This document shows, piece by piece, positions 41,802 to 51,682 of a stretch of 64,000 nt of DNA. The first letter of the stretch is position 1. Every line of letters starts with the position of its first letter. Made by a program: the position numbers and the translations under genes. This stretch comes from Thalassomonas sp. RHCl1. GTDB lineage: Bacteria > Pseudomonadota > Gammaproteobacteria > Enterobacterales > Alteromonadaceae. The stretch lies in assembly GCF_947387555.1 (NCBI RefSeq), contig NZ_CANDNZ010000009.1, forward strand, positions 62,001-126,000, given 5' to 3'. The notes beneath the pieces were generated by a model. That model was not told the origin of the DNA, did no database searches, and worked only from the letters and a program-made list of their open reading frames with translations.

Positions 41802-44800
41802 ATGTTTAAACAAAAAGAAAAATTTTTGAATAACTGGCGTAAACTCCTTTGTTACTTTTTGAGTTTAGTGGCTTTTTTTCTCTTATTGCCCGGAGTTAAA
41901 AGCAGTCATGCTAATGATATTGAAGATATTCATATCGCGCCGGTACCCGGCTGGGTTAAGATTCGCTCTTTTGAGGCGCTGGCGACTATTCCGGTTGATG
42001 AGATCACCAATGGCATTTATTACCGTTTGCTTGATAATCAAATTCAGGTCTTGGGCAACGGCCAGCAAGCCCGCTATAACAGGTATGTGGAAACGGTTGT
42101 TAATCAAAAGGGGGTTGAAAGCAATTCACAAATTAACCTGAGTTATGATCCCAGCTATCAGAAATTGGTGGTTAATTCGTTATTTATTTTACGAGACGGT
42201 AAACGCCTGGACAGGTTGCCCAGTGCAAAAATCTCCATCTTTAACCGCGAGCAGGAGCTGGAACAGCAAATCTATAATGGCTCGATGACCTTGAATATAC
42301 TCCTTGATGATCTGCGTGAAGGGGATACCCTGGATTACAGCTTTACCCGTTACGGCTCTAACCCGGTTTATCAAAACAGATTTTCGGGTGCTAGAACATT
42401 GAACTGGTCTGTGCCTGTTCATGATCAATATTTGAGAATACTATGGGGGAAAGCTCAGCCGCTCTATATTAACACCCGCAATATTAACCCTGAGGTTCAG
42501 CAGAGAAAACTTGGTGAATTTACCGAATACCAAGTGCATATGCATAATGAGCAGACCCTTGACTCATCAAGTGAAGCACCTGGCTGGTATGATCCTTATG
42601 GGGTTATCTATTTTAGTGAAAGTCGCTCTTGGGAAGATGTAGTTGATTGGGCGCTGCCACTTTATGCATCAAAGGGAATACACCCGACGATTAAAGCACT
42701 GGCTGATGAGATAAAGCAGCAAAGCGAAAATAAAGCTGAGCAAATAGCGGCGGCATTAAAGTATACCCAGGGGAAAATTAGGTACGTAGGGTTGGAAATG
42801 GGGCTTAATTCACATTTACCTACACCGGCCCATGAAACCCTGGCGCTCAGGTATGGTGACTGTAAAGACAAAGCCGTGTTGTTTATCGCTATTTTACGTG
42901 CCCTGGATATTGCGGCACATCCGGCGTTGGTGGATACCGAAGAAACTAAGTTATTAGCCGAAAAACCGCCGGCGGAAAACCGCTTTAATCATGTGATTGT
43001 TACCTTAGTATTTGAAGGGCTGCGATTGTGGCTGGATCCAACACTCCGTTATCAGGAAGGGCCTTTAAATAGCCTGTATCAGCCGGATTATGGCTATGCG
43101 CTTATTTTAGAAGAGGGGCAGAAAGCACTTACTTCAATGAAGCAGGAGAAACACAACTCTTATAGCCATATCCGGGAAAAATATATTATTCCCGAAGATA
43201 GCAACAAAGCCGTGAAATATACCGTAGCTACCGATTACCTTGGCGACATGGCGCAGCAAAAATATAGCCAAATCGAGCGGGACGGTAAAAAGAAACTTTC
43301 CCAGGATTATGAAAATTACTATCAGGGTTTTTATCCCAAGTTGACGGCATTATCTGAAGTGGAAATACAAACAGATAAAACCACCGGTATACTCAGCATT
43401 GATGAACAATACAGCATAGAAGATTTTTGGAACAAAGGGAAAAAAGGCCTGGAAGTGAACTTTTATCCGCAAGATATCCGTAATGAGGTTTTTAAACCGG
43501 AGCAGCTTAAAAGAAATGCGCCATTAAGTTTTGTTTACCCTAATAATATTAATCATCAGCTGGTTTTGGCATTTGAGGAAGATGGCTGGGATTTTACCAA
43601 TGAAGAGCTGGTTGAAGATAATGCCTTTTTCTTTTTTAAGCGCTCTGTTGATTTTAAAGATAATACCCTGACCGTAAATTTTGAGTTCAGTGCGAAAACG
43701 GATCATATCCCGCCGGAACAAGTTGAAAACTATATGGCGGCCCGGAAAGAGCTCAGGCAACGTGCTTATTACGGTATAGTAAAATATGCCAAAGATGAGC
43801 AAGCAGATGAAACAAGTGCTGATGAAGAGAATGAACTGTCTTGGTTCTCGATTATTACTTTGGTATATCTTGGCGGTATTGTTTTTATTCTGATCAGCTG
43901 GCGTTTAGAGTCTGGAAAACGCCCTATGTTTGCTACGAGTCACTTTTACCCGATTTCATTAACCAAGTTTTTGTTGTTATCTATGATGACGTTCGGTATT
44001 TACAGCAGTTACTGGATGTATCGAAACTGGAAATTTATTCAGCGAAAAGATAATGAAGCTATGATGCCGATAGCCAGGGGATTGTTTTCTGCTTTTTGGT
44101 TTTACCCGTTATTTAACGCGCTTAAACAAGATAGTGAGTCAAGGTTCAAAGAAAATAAGGTACTGCCGTCGTTTTTAGCCGCTCTCATAGCCATAACCTA
44201 CTTTGTTATCTCTTTGCTGCTGAGTAATTTGGAGCATATTGCTGTCAGCATTTTGTATTTTATGTTGCCTTTATTGTTTACTCCTTTTGTTCTTTATATC
44301 AATAAGGTGAATAGCGAAGATCGCGAGGGTTATGAATACAACTCGAAATGGCACTTCAGGAGTATTGTCAGCATTGCATTATTTTTGCCTTTATGGGTGA
44401 TCACATTGGCGGAAGAAAGCCATTTAACACCCAGCTCGTCTGTAGTGACCGAAGACGGCATTATGAGCCGGGACATGAACTTTTTGTATCGTCAAAAAAT
44501 ACTGCCCATGAATGAAAAAATTAACTATTTTTATAGCGACGCTTTATTCAGTATCCGTGATGACGGTAATGGTTTTACCGATCAGCGGGTTTTTTCTTAT
44601 TGGCTGGACGAGAGTGATAAATTGCAAAAGGAGATTGTTACCTTTGATCAAATCAAGGATATTGAAGTGAAATATGCCAAAGATGAGTTATCCAATACCA
44701 TAATCACCATTACCCGGCTGGATGATTCCAATTTTATGCTATTTGTGGCGGCGGAGGAGAAAGGAGATCGTTTGTTTGTCGATGAATTAAAAGCCCTATG

Positions 44801-44816
44801 GAAACGTCAGAGCTAA
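41802..44816 (+). CDS. DUF3857/transglutaminase-like membrane protein (1004 aa)
   Basis: Signal segment (residues 15-38, SHA|ND). DUF3857-like strands (residues about 60-250), then a transglutaminase core: LALRYGDCKDKAVLF (Cys), NRFNHVIVTL (His), LWLDPTLRYQEG (Asp), all three triad residues present. About residue 680 onward has several membrane helices and a cytoplasmic tail with a DUF-like domain. Likely acts on peptides or proteins at the periplasmic face. Ends overlapping the next gene. Confidence 0.85.
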   Translation: MFKQKEKFLNNWRKLLCYFLSLVAFFLLLPGVKSSHANDIEDIHIAPVPGWVKIRSFEALATIPVDEITNGIYYRLLDNQIQVLGNGQQARYNRYVETVVNQKGVESNSQINLSYDPSYQKLVVNSLFILRDGKRLDRLPSAKISIFNREQELEQQIYNGSMTLNILLDDLREGDTLDYSFTRYGSNPVYQNRFSGARTLNWSVPVHDQYLRILWGKAQPLYINTRNINPEVQQRKLGEFTEYQVHMHNEQTLDSSSEAPGWYDPYGVIYFSESRSWEDVVDWALPLYASKGIHPTIKALADEIKQQSENKAEQIAAALKYTQGKIRYVGLEMGLNSHLPTPAHETLALRYGDCKDKAVLFIAILRALDIAAHPALVDTEETKLLAEKPPAENRFNHVIVTLVFEGLRLWLDPTLRYQEGPLNSLYQPDYGYALILEEGQKALTSMKQEKHNSYSHIREKYIIPEDSNKAVKYTVATDYLGDMAQQKYSQIERDGKKKLSQDYENYYQGFYPKLTALSEVEIQTDKTTGILSIDEQYSIEDFWNKGKKGLEVNFYPQDIRNEVFKPEQLKRNAPLSFVYPNNINHQLVLAFEEDGWDFTNEELVEDNAFFFFKRSVDFKDNTLTVNFEFSAKTDHIPPEQVENYMAARKELRQRAYYGIVKYAKDEQADETSADEENELSWFSIITLVYLGGIVFILISWRLESGKRPMFATSHFYPISLTKFLLLSMMTFGIYSSYWMYRNWKFIQRKDNEAMMPIARGLFSAFWFYPLFNALKQDSESRFKENKVLPSFLAALIAITYFVISLLLSNLEHIAVSILYFMLPLLFTPFVLYINKVNSEDREGYEYNSKWHFRSIVSIALFLPLWVITLAEESHLTPSSSVVTEDGIMSRDMNFLYRQKILPMNEKINYFYSDALFSIRDDGNGFTDQRVFSYWLDESDKLQKEIVTFDQIKDIEVKYAKDELSNTIITITRLDDSNFMLFVAAEEKGDRLFVDELKALWKRQS

Positions 44817-45958
44817 TGGCTGAAATATCGAATGTCGTACTGGTATTGGGTGGCTACGGCAATTTCGGTAAAAGGATCGTTGAAAACCTGACAGATATTG
44901 AGCATATCACGATATTAGTGGCCGGCAGGAGCCTGGTGAAAGCGCAGTCTTTGGTAGATGAGTTAACACCTGTTGCCAGGGGGAAACTTAAGCCCTGTGT
45001 TATTGACATTACAGCTGATGATATGGAGTCCAGGTTAAAGTCAGTGGCCCCTGATATGGTTATCCATACCGGCGGTCCGTTTCAGGGGCAGGACCACAGG
45101 GTACCGCAAATGTGTGCCTGGGTCGGTGCCCATTATATCGACCTGGCGGATGACCGGCGTTTTGTCTGTGATATCACCGGGCTTGATGCTTTGGCTAAAG
45201 AGCAGCAAGTCTTGCTGGTAAGTGGCGCCAGTTCGGTGCCCGGTTTATCTTCTGCGGTGATTGACCATTACTGCCAGCAGTTTTCTGTGATTAATAACAT
45301 AGATATCGCCATTGCCCCCGGCAATAAAGCCGAGCGGGGCGAAGCCACGGTTAAGGGGATTTTATCGTATACCGGGCATGCCTTTTCTGTGTATAAAAAC
45401 GGGCAGTGGCAAGATGCCTTTGGCTGGATGGAGCCGAGAAAAAAAGACTTTGGCGATATTATCGGTAAACGCTGGCTCGCAAATGTTGATGTGCCGGATT
45501 TGGAGTTATTTCCATCACGTTACCGGGTAACAGACAGTGTCCGTTTTCAGGCCGGACTGGAGTTGCCTTTTTTGCATTTGTCTATGGTCGCTATGGCGTA
45601 TCTGGCTAAAAAAGGCTGGGTAAAGAACTGGTCGCCGTTGTCTAAGCCCATCGTTAAAGCGAGCAATGTCTTTATGCCATTTGGCAGCGATAACGGCGTG
45701 ATGCAGGTGTTGATCAGTGGTTTAGATAGGCAAAAGCAGCGTAAAACCATTAAATGGTCCTTATATGCTCCCGGCGGCATAGGCCCTTATATTCCGACTC
45801 TTGCTGCTATTATTCTGGCGCGAAAATTATTGCTGGAACAAACCGCAGCAGACCCTGTGTTCGGTGCAACCCCTTGTACCGGTTTATTTTCCCTGAGCGA
45901 CTTTACCCCGTATTTTGATAAACTCGGTATCTATCAAAAGGAAGAAGCTTTTGGTTAG
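44816..45958 (+). CDS. Saccharopine dehydrogenase-like NAD(P)-binding protein
   Basis: 380 residues from ATG 44816, whose A is the last base of the previous gene's TAA (TAATG), though ATG 44798 is also in frame. Rossmann motif VVLVLGGYGNFGKRI at the N terminus; GAHYIDLADDRRF and GASSVPGLSSAVID fit the trans-acting enoyl reductase/saccharopine dehydrogenase group. Substrate unknown. Overlaps with and precedes DUF2269 and DoxX-like genes, a set often found together. Confidence 0.88.
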   Translation: MAEISNVVLVLGGYGNFGKRIVENLTDIEHITILVAGRSLVKAQSLVDELTPVARGKLKPCVIDITADDMESRLKSVAPDMVIHTGGPFQGQDHRVPQMCAWVGAHYIDLADDRRFVCDITGLDALAKEQQVLLVSGASSVPGLSSAVIDHYCQQFSVINNIDIAIAPGNKAERGEATVKGILSYTGHAFSVYKNGQWQDAFGWMEPRKKDFGDIIGKRWLANVDVPDLELFPSRYRVTDSVRFQAGLELPFLHLSMVAMAYLAKKGWVKNWSPLSKPIVKASNVFMPFGSDNGVMQVLISGLDRQKQRKTIKWSLYAPGGIGPYIPTLAAIILARKLLLEQTAADPVFGATPCTGLFSLSDFTPYFDKLGIYQKEEAFG

Positions 45959-45959
45959 T

Positions 45960-46436
45960 ATGTTAGACAGCTATTTATTGTTGAAACTCATTCATATTCT
46001 GGCGGCCGTGGTGGTGACGGGGACCGGTGCGGGCATAGCCTTTTTTATGTTTATGGCCAATCGCAGCAATAATGTGCAGGCGATATCGGTTACCACGCAG
46101 CATGTGGTGCTGGCCGACTGGTTGTTTACCTTGCCGGCGGTGCTTATCCAGCTTGTCAGCGGTATTTTACTGATGAGCAGGCAAGGGTATTCTTTTTCCT
46201 CTCCCTGGTTTTATACGGTGATTACCCTGTTTATGGTTATCGGGTTGTGCTGGTTGCCGGTCTTGCGCATCCAGTACCGGCTTAGGGCCCTGGCCAGGCA
46301 GGCGGCAGGGGAGAATAAGCTATCGCCGAAATTTAAAAGCCTGATGAAGGTTTGGACTTTGCTCGGCGTACCTGCTTTTGCCGCCATCTTGGTGATTTTT
46401 TATCTTATGGTGTTCAAGCCGCTGTCGCTGGTTTAA
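45960..46436 (+). CDS. DUF2269 family membrane protein (158 aa)
   Basis: Four membrane segments; start MLDSYLLLKLIHILAAVVVTG carries the LKxxHxxxxV pattern of the family, and ADWLFTLPAVLIQLVSGILL follows. ATG 45960 is 2 bases after the stop of the previous gene, so the genes are likely co-translated. Function unknown. Confidence 0.85.
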   Translation: MLDSYLLLKLIHILAAVVVTGTGAGIAFFMFMANRSNNVQAISVTTQHVVLADWLFTLPAVLIQLVSGILLMSRQGYSFSSPWFYTVITLFMVIGLCWLPVLRIQYRLRALARQAAGENKLSPKFKSLMKVWTLLGVPAFAAILVIFYLMVFKPLSLV

Positions 46437-46458
46437 TTTTGTTAGAGGAAGTGCAGAG

Positions 46459-46845
46459 ATGATCAAGGCAATCAGCCAGGAGCGGTTAATGCTGGCGGCA
46501 AAAGTTTCGCTGGCTCTCTTGTGGATATTCACCGGGTTAACCTCTTTGTTTTTCTCGCCGCAAACCGGCTATCAGGTATTGGCGCAAGGGGGCATTACCG
46601 GGCTTGGTGCGGATATCGCGGTGTATGCCGGTGCCTTGCTTGATATTGTTATTGGCCTGTGGCTGTTAACCGGTATTAAGTCTTATCTGTGCTGTCTGGT
46701 GCAATTGGCGGTGATCCTGGTTTATTCGATATTACTAAGTGTTATCGATGCCAGTTTCTGGTTGCACCCTTTTGGTCCGCTGACGAAAAACCTGCCGGTA
46801 ATGGTGCTGATCCTTATGGTGATGAACGGCGAAAATAAGCCATAA
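46459..46845 (+). CDS. DoxX-like family membrane protein (128 aa)
   Basis: Four membrane segments (residues about 15-30, 45-70, 75-95, 105-122) in the DoxX-like arrangement: LLWIFTGLTSLF, AGALLDIVIGLWLLTG, FWLHPFGPLTKNLPV. Third gene of the saccharopine dehydrogenase-like/DUF2269/DoxX set, likely one operon; some relatives work with oxidoreductases. Confidence 0.85.
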   Translation: MIKAISQERLMLAAKVSLALLWIFTGLTSLFFSPQTGYQVLAQGGITGLGADIAVYAGALLDIVIGLWLLTGIKSYLCCLVQLAVILVYSILLSVIDASFWLHPFGPLTKNLPVMVLILMVMNGENKP

Positions 46846-47076
46846 AATCATTTTCAAGTACTTCTTTCCTTTGAGTCCGGGCAAAACTTGCACTCTAAAA
46901 ACATTAATGTGAGTATTTATTTTTCAAAATGTTTACAGGATGTTAACTCTTTCTGTTTCAGCTTTAGCACGCCGGGTTTAGGGTTTGGATTTTCATTACC
47001 ATTACCAAAAAAGCTTATGCTGTCGCTTAAGGCTTATCTGAAACAGGATAAATAACTCAAAGATTCAAGGAAGTAA

Positions 47077-48918
47077 GTGATGAAAAATAAGTTGATGCAA
47101 AAAGCCGGCTTGTCGGCCACTATGGCGTTAGCATGCGTTTTTAGTCAGGCTGGGCAGGCAGGCACCGTGGTTGCTCCGGTAGAGGTAAAAGCACAAAGTG
47201 GCGTGATAACCGAGCGCAATGTACCGCGAAATGCTGCGGGGGTAAGGTTATTGGACTTAACCAAGCCGACGCATTTTAATTTGGTGAAATCCCGTTTATC
47301 CCGGGGCAATATTGGCGCTGAACAATATCCCTGGTTGCACAAGGCTTTGGATGAGCAAAGTGCTCAACACCCCCTTGAAGCGGGCTTTTTCGGGCAACAA
47401 GCTCAAACACCGCAGTTGGATATTGCGGGTCCAAACCATACTATTTGGCCTATGAATGTCGCTGTTGATAAGGCAGACAATCAGGCTTATCTGGTGGTGA
47501 AGGCGATAAACCCGGTTGCAGGTAAAGGCGAGCAAATTTATTTCGATTTAATGCTCACCGATGAAAATGGCAAACTGCTTGCTCCGGTTGAGAGCCGTTT
47601 GCAGTTTGACCCAAGCGAAAACAATGCCTTGATCGCGAAGGTTTCGCTGGCACAATTAAAGTCTCAGTATCCGCAGCTGGATATGGTTTATGCCAGTTCA
47701 TGGGCGGCTGTTCAGGCTGGCGACGGCACCGTAACTTCGGCGCTAAAACTCAGTCAATATCCTTTTTCCTGGCAGCATATCGAACAGCAATATGCAGATA
47801 TTGGCGGCAACAAAAAACAAAGAAAAGAGCCGGAAAAGCTGTTTGAGCAAAATACTACTTCTATCAGCAGTTACAATCTCACTCATCAATATAACAGTCT
47901 GGCGCCGGTTGACAGCAATGGCGATGATGTGATCAAGGTGTGTTTAACCAGCGCGGATGCCGATTGTGATTATGCCGCAGATTCGCCTCCCGGTTATGTT
48001 GCCGATGTACATATTCCTTTTAAGGGGCAAATGATTGTTCCCCATGAAGTTACCAGGATTTATGCCTCAGATTTAGCTCCCGGGCAAATGCCTTCCGGGA
48101 TTGACGAGCAAACAGGGATTTACCTGCAGGAAGGCAGTTATAACGGAGCGCTCAAACAAAGCTATAAGACATTGGATAACCAGGACAAAACTTTCTCTGA
48201 TTATCTTGTTTTTGATGTCGACTATGTTAACAAGCAAACGATTATTAGCTGGGATATTCCAAGAGACGAAGGCCGCTTTGGCAATGCCCTGCAGTTTTCA
48301 AATAGTGCCGAAACCAACTGGCATTTTACTTTTGCGGTGCAGGGGTTCCCTTATTTCAACCACGGTCGTGGGGGAAGTGCACGTAACTTTCTGTTTGGTA
48401 TAGGCTCTGAAACCTGGGGGGCATATTATAATTTTTATGTGCCGACCCTGCCTAAAATGCAGCTGGGTTATCGCTGCGATGCCTTTATGTCTTCACAGGA
48501 TAGCCAGATAAAGTTGCAGCAGGCACAGCTACAGGCCAGCCAGACACCTGTGTATATCAATGGTGTCCGTTATCAGTTAAGCAAAGCGGATTTTGTCCCT
48601 ATTTATCGGCAAAGGATCGTCAATGAACAATGTGGTGTGGTTAATGCCCTGAGCGGTTATCAAGTGACACTGCCTGTGCTTGGTGATACCGGGCAGGAGC
48701 TGATTTTTGATATCAACGGCCGCTCCGATGGCAAGGTCATGAACTTAACCGCCAGTTGCGGTGATTTTTATGCTACAGATTCAGGGGATAAGTATGTGAT
48801 CACTAAAACCATGGTGACCAATCGCAGCTGCACCAATATGGTATTATCCTTTGAGTTTGAGGACATTAATCCGCCGGTGATAATGGATATTAATCTGCAG
48901 ATCTCTGAGATCTTTTAG
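47077..48918 (+). CDS. Secreted hypothetical protein (613 aa)
   Basis: Signal peptide at residues 1-28 (SATMALACVFSQAGQA). Mostly strand-rich mature protein, Asn/Gln-rich, with a cysteine-bearing middle (KVCLTSADADCDYAA) and C-terminal cysteines (EQCGVV, ASCGDF, RSCTNM). No known domain recognised. ATTCAAGGAAG precedes the ATG. A terminator follows. Confidence 0.75.
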   Translation: MMKNKLMQKAGLSATMALACVFSQAGQAGTVVAPVEVKAQSGVITERNVPRNAAGVRLLDLTKPTHFNLVKSRLSRGNIGAEQYPWLHKALDEQSAQHPLEAGFFGQQAQTPQLDIAGPNHTIWPMNVAVDKADNQAYLVVKAINPVAGKGEQIYFDLMLTDENGKLLAPVESRLQFDPSENNALIAKVSLAQLKSQYPQLDMVYASSWAAVQAGDGTVTSALKLSQYPFSWQHIEQQYADIGGNKKQRKEPEKLFEQNTTSISSYNLTHQYNSLAPVDSNGDDVIKVCLTSADADCDYAADSPPGYVADVHIPFKGQMIVPHEVTRIYASDLAPGQMPSGIDEQTGIYLQEGSYNGALKQSYKTLDNQDKTFSDYLVFDVDYVNKQTIISWDIPRDEGRFGNALQFSNSAETNWHFTFAVQGFPYFNHGRGGSARNFLFGIGSETWGAYYNFYVPTLPKMQLGYRCDAFMSSQDSQIKLQQAQLQASQTPVYINGVRYQLSKADFVPIYRQRIVNEQCGVVNALSGYQVTLPVLGDTGQELIFDINGRSDGKVMNLTASCGDFYATDSGDKYVITKTMVTNRSCTNMVLSFEFEDINPPVIMDINLQISEIF

Positions 48919-48957
48919 TCTTAAGGCAAGCAAGCCCCGTTTTTGTGTTTATCAGGT

Positions 48958-48987
48958 AAAAGCCCTTTATGATAAGGGCTTTTTTAT
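48958..48987 (+). terminator. Rho-independent terminator
   Basis: AAAAGCCCTT / AAGGGCTTTT, 10-bp stem with TATGAT-type loop and T run. Confidence 0.85.
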
Positions 48988-49048
48988 ATCCGCAGATTAT
49001 AGCCGGGCTTGTGATATATTGGCTTTGTTTGACCATAGAGAGGCGGTG

Positions 49049-49345
49049 ATGAGCTCTTTCCTGATGATAGTTATTTTAAGTTTAACTTTAAGTGCATGCA
49101 GCATAAGGGAGGATCAAGCCGAAGTGGTGAATCTTAACCATGATATTTGCCCGGACTATGACTGGGGCAAGGTCGAGCAGCTGGTCAGCCCCCATCTGGA
49201 CAATTTTTTGATGACAGCCCTGGTCATGCAGGGGCAAAGTGCCAATTACCATACTGCCGAGGCGGCATCCCAGGCGATAGCAGATGTTAAGGATGAACAA
49301 GTACGGGCAATACTGGCGCGTATTATCGCCAGTGATTGCGACTAG
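49049..49345 (+). CDS. Small lipoprotein (98 aa)
   Basis: Lipoprotein signal MSSFLMIVILSLTLSAC with lipobox LSAC. Mature part acidic and helical (YDWGKVEQLVSPHLDNFLMT), ending in Cys (DCD). ATG 49049 follows GAGGCGG. Unrecognised. Confidence 0.7.
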   Translation: MSSFLMIVILSLTLSACSIREDQAEVVNLNHDICPDYDWGKVEQLVSPHLDNFLMTALVMQGQSANYHTAEAASQAIADVKDEQVRAILARIIASDCD

Positions 49346-49491
49346 CAAGGTATGAAAAGTAACAGGCGCAGTAAGCCGGCCTCCGCTGCTGGTAGAGCAG
49401 GAAGGGCTGATGTTTACTGCGCGGCGATGGCATTACATGATGTGCTCCTGTTAAGTCCTGTAGCTGTCTTTATGATGGTGATGGATAACTT

Positions 49492-50109
49492 TTACTTTAC
49501 CGGGACGAATTTCTCGCCTTTAAAGGTTTTTACCGGGTTACCCCTTTGCAAGTCCTGATGCTGTTGCCAGCGTGCCTGCTCCTGCTGCGACATTTGCTGC
49601 TGTTTTTGTGACGCCAGTTTTTGCCCGATCAGGGCGATAGCCAGGCGTTTATTGGCATGCTGGCTGCGCTCGCTTTGCACCCGCACCGAAATGCCGCTGG
49701 CGCTATGGGTTGCCTGTACCGCAGAGTCAGTGGTGTTGACATGCTGGCCGCCGGCTCCCGATGCCCGGCAGGTTTTAAAGCTTATTTGCTGATCCAGGCT
49801 GGTTGTATTGACCTCAAACATTTGCCCGCTGAAAAACCAGTTTTTGCGCTTGTGTTTAACCCGATAGGGGCTTTGACAAACCCAGAGCATCACCCCCTGC
49901 CAGTGAGTTGCGATTTGTTTTGCCTGCTGACCGCTAAGCTGCAGCAACACGGATTTAAAGCCGCTTGTTTCCTTATTGGCTTCTTGTGCCAGCACTGACA
50001 GCTTGAGCTGGTATTGCCGGCACTCTTTCTCCAGCGCCTTGAGGGCCAAAGCTACGGCGGTGCAGCACTCTTGCGGTCCCTGGCCCGCGGATAGTTGCAG
50101 TAAGATCAT
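49492..50109 (-). CDS. prfH: Peptide chain release factor homologue RF-H
   Basis: 205 residues with [17 protein letters not shown], the GGQ motif that hydrolyses peptidyl-tRNA, and an N-terminal part that replaces the codon-recognition domain of RF1/2. PrfH with RtcB2 is a known pair: PrfH releases ribosomes damaged at the 16S decoding centre so that RtcB2 can repair the RNA. The ATG shares a base with the rtcB2 stop (TGATG), so translation is coupled. Confidence 0.94.
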   Translation of the reverse strand: MILLQLSAGQGPQECCTAVALALKALEKECRQYQLKLSVLAQEANKETSGFKSVLLQLSGQQAKQIATHWQGVMLWVCQSPYRVKHKRKNWFFSGQMFEVNTTSLDQQISFKTCRASGAGGQHVNTTDSAVQATHSASGISVRVQSERSQHANKRLAIALIGQKLASQKQQQMSQQEQARWQQHQDLQRGNPVKTFKGEKFVPVK

Positions 50110-51257
50110 CAGCTACAGTCTCCGTGGGTTTTAAAGGTTAATACCGGGCGCAACCTGGCGACGACTTCCAGCAAACCGGCATCCGCCATATCGGCAACCA
50201 CAGATTCACATTTTTTATAGGCCTGGGGGGCCTCATCATAAAGCAGCTCTTTATTGCCACAAATGACCCGGCTGCCTAAAGCGGTTTTCACCAAATCATC
50301 CTTTTTATATTTATGGCTTAACCGCCCCTGGCAGTCGCCCCGTTTCCATTTTCGTCCCGCGCCATGGGCCAGGGAGTATAGGCTTTTATCCGAAGGTAGG
50401 GGTTTCACCAGGTAAGTGTAATCGCCGCGTGAGCCGGGAATGATCACATAACCCATATCGCTGGGGGTTGCCCCTTTGCGATGCAGGTAACCTGCCTGAT
50501 TATCCAGGGCTTTAGCTGTGACCAGGTTATGGTTAACATCTAACACCATTTTCCCCTCGCTCCTGGCTGCTTCGAGAAAGCGCCGGGCGATTAATTCCCG
50601 GTTGAGTTCGGCCCAGCGCACCGCCTCGTCATGTTGCTGCATATAGTGCTGACAAGCTTCGCTGCCACTTAGCAAACCCTGGTGATTAAACTGCCGGATA
50701 TGCGCCACTAAAATCGACTGGCCCAGGCCCCTGGAGCCGGAATGCACCAACAGTTGCAGCTGTTTTTTGTCCAGCCCTAAGGTTGCAAGTGCTTCGGCAT
50801 CATAAACCTGGTCTATCGCCTGAAATTCGGCAAAGTGGTTGCCGCCGCCGATCGTGCCCAGTGACAAATCAAACGCTTTGTTGGTGATGCCTTTCTCACC
50901 TTTGCGCCTGTTGATCACTTCACTCCAGCTCTCATCCAACGGCGTTTCTACCCGGTCAAATTTTTTCGCGAATTTATCCAGGTTGATTTTGCTGGCTTTT
51001 AGCGAGCTTTGCCAAAGGGACATACCGCAGCCGATATCATTGCCCACCAGCGCCGGATAGATTTTATCCCGGGTGTAGAAGGCTGCTCCTATCGGATAAC
51101 CCCGGCCGGGATGTAAATCCGGCATACCGGCAACGCGCACCATGCTGCTTAGTTCGGCTGTTTTTTTAAGTTGTTGTATTGCCGCACCTTCGATCCAGGT
51201 TGTTTCGGATGCGATCAAAGATACCTGCTGAGTAATTGTTTGGACGTTTGTGCCCAT
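50109..51257 (-). CDS. rtcB: RtcB-family RNA ligase (RtcB2 type)
   Basis: 382 residues. Metal-binding Cys in [33 protein letters not shown], and the nucleotidyl-transfer His in [11 protein letters not shown]. Joins 3'-phosphate or 2',3'-cyclic-phosphate RNA ends to 5'-OH ends with GTP and manganese. Located directly before prfH, the known partner for rRNA repair. A 13-codon ORF with a strong ribosome binding site lies 148 bases upstream. Confidence 0.94.
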   Translation of the reverse strand: MGTNVQTITQQVSLIASETTWIEGAAIQQLKKTAELSSMVRVAGMPDLHPGRGYPIGAAFYTRDKIYPALVGNDIGCGMSLWQSSLKASKINLDKFAKKFDRVETPLDESWSEVINRRKGEKGITNKAFDLSLGTIGGGNHFAEFQAIDQVYDAEALATLGLDKKQLQLLVHSGSRGLGQSILVAHIRQFNHQGLLSGSEACQHYMQQHDEAVRWAELNRELIARRFLEAARSEGKMVLDVNHNLVTAKALDNQAGYLHRKGATPSDMGYVIIPGSRGDYTYLVKPLPSDKSLYSLAHGAGRKWKRGDCQGRLSHKYKKDDLVKTALGSRVICGNKELLYDEAPQAYKKCESVVADMADAGLLEVVARLRPVLTFKTHGDCS

Positions 51258-51404
51258 AGACCAATTCCTTCATTGTTTTTATGTTGAAAAAAGTAATGAA
51301 AAAGCAGGTCGTCAGCTCTAAAAAGAGACAGTGAAAGCGCCGGAGAAACTGATGGTGATGATTTGGCTCACAGCTTTTGCTAAAGCAAGCCGGGTATAAG
51401 TTTC

Positions 51405-51446
51405 TTAGCGGTTAAGACCTGCAAAGGATAATAATGTAATTGTCAT
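51405..51446 (-). CDS. Candidate leader peptide upstream of rtcB2-prfH (13 aa)
   Basis: Minus strand reads GAGGAG, 7 bases, then ATG and MTITLLSFAGLNR followed by TAA. Strong ribosome binding site and spacing, and same direction as the operon, 148 bases upstream. May couple ribosome state to expression. No conventional gene is seen in 51447-51682. Confidence 0.5.
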   Translation of the reverse strand: MTITLLSFAGLNR

Positions 51447-51682
51447 GATTTTTTCTCCTCTACAGCTAATCGGGTGAATAAGGTGAGTGTTTTTTGCACT
51501 AGGCAAGAACGGGCGCATGATAATGGCTTTATCTTGATTAAGCAAATGGTTAATGAAAATAATCGTGAAAAAGTATCTTGCGGATGTTTGTTGGCCTCCC
51601 TGTTCTATGGTGAAAAGGATTACTATACTGGAGTCACCGGATGTGCAGCACAGCCATATATAAGGGCTTTACAGGGCAACCT

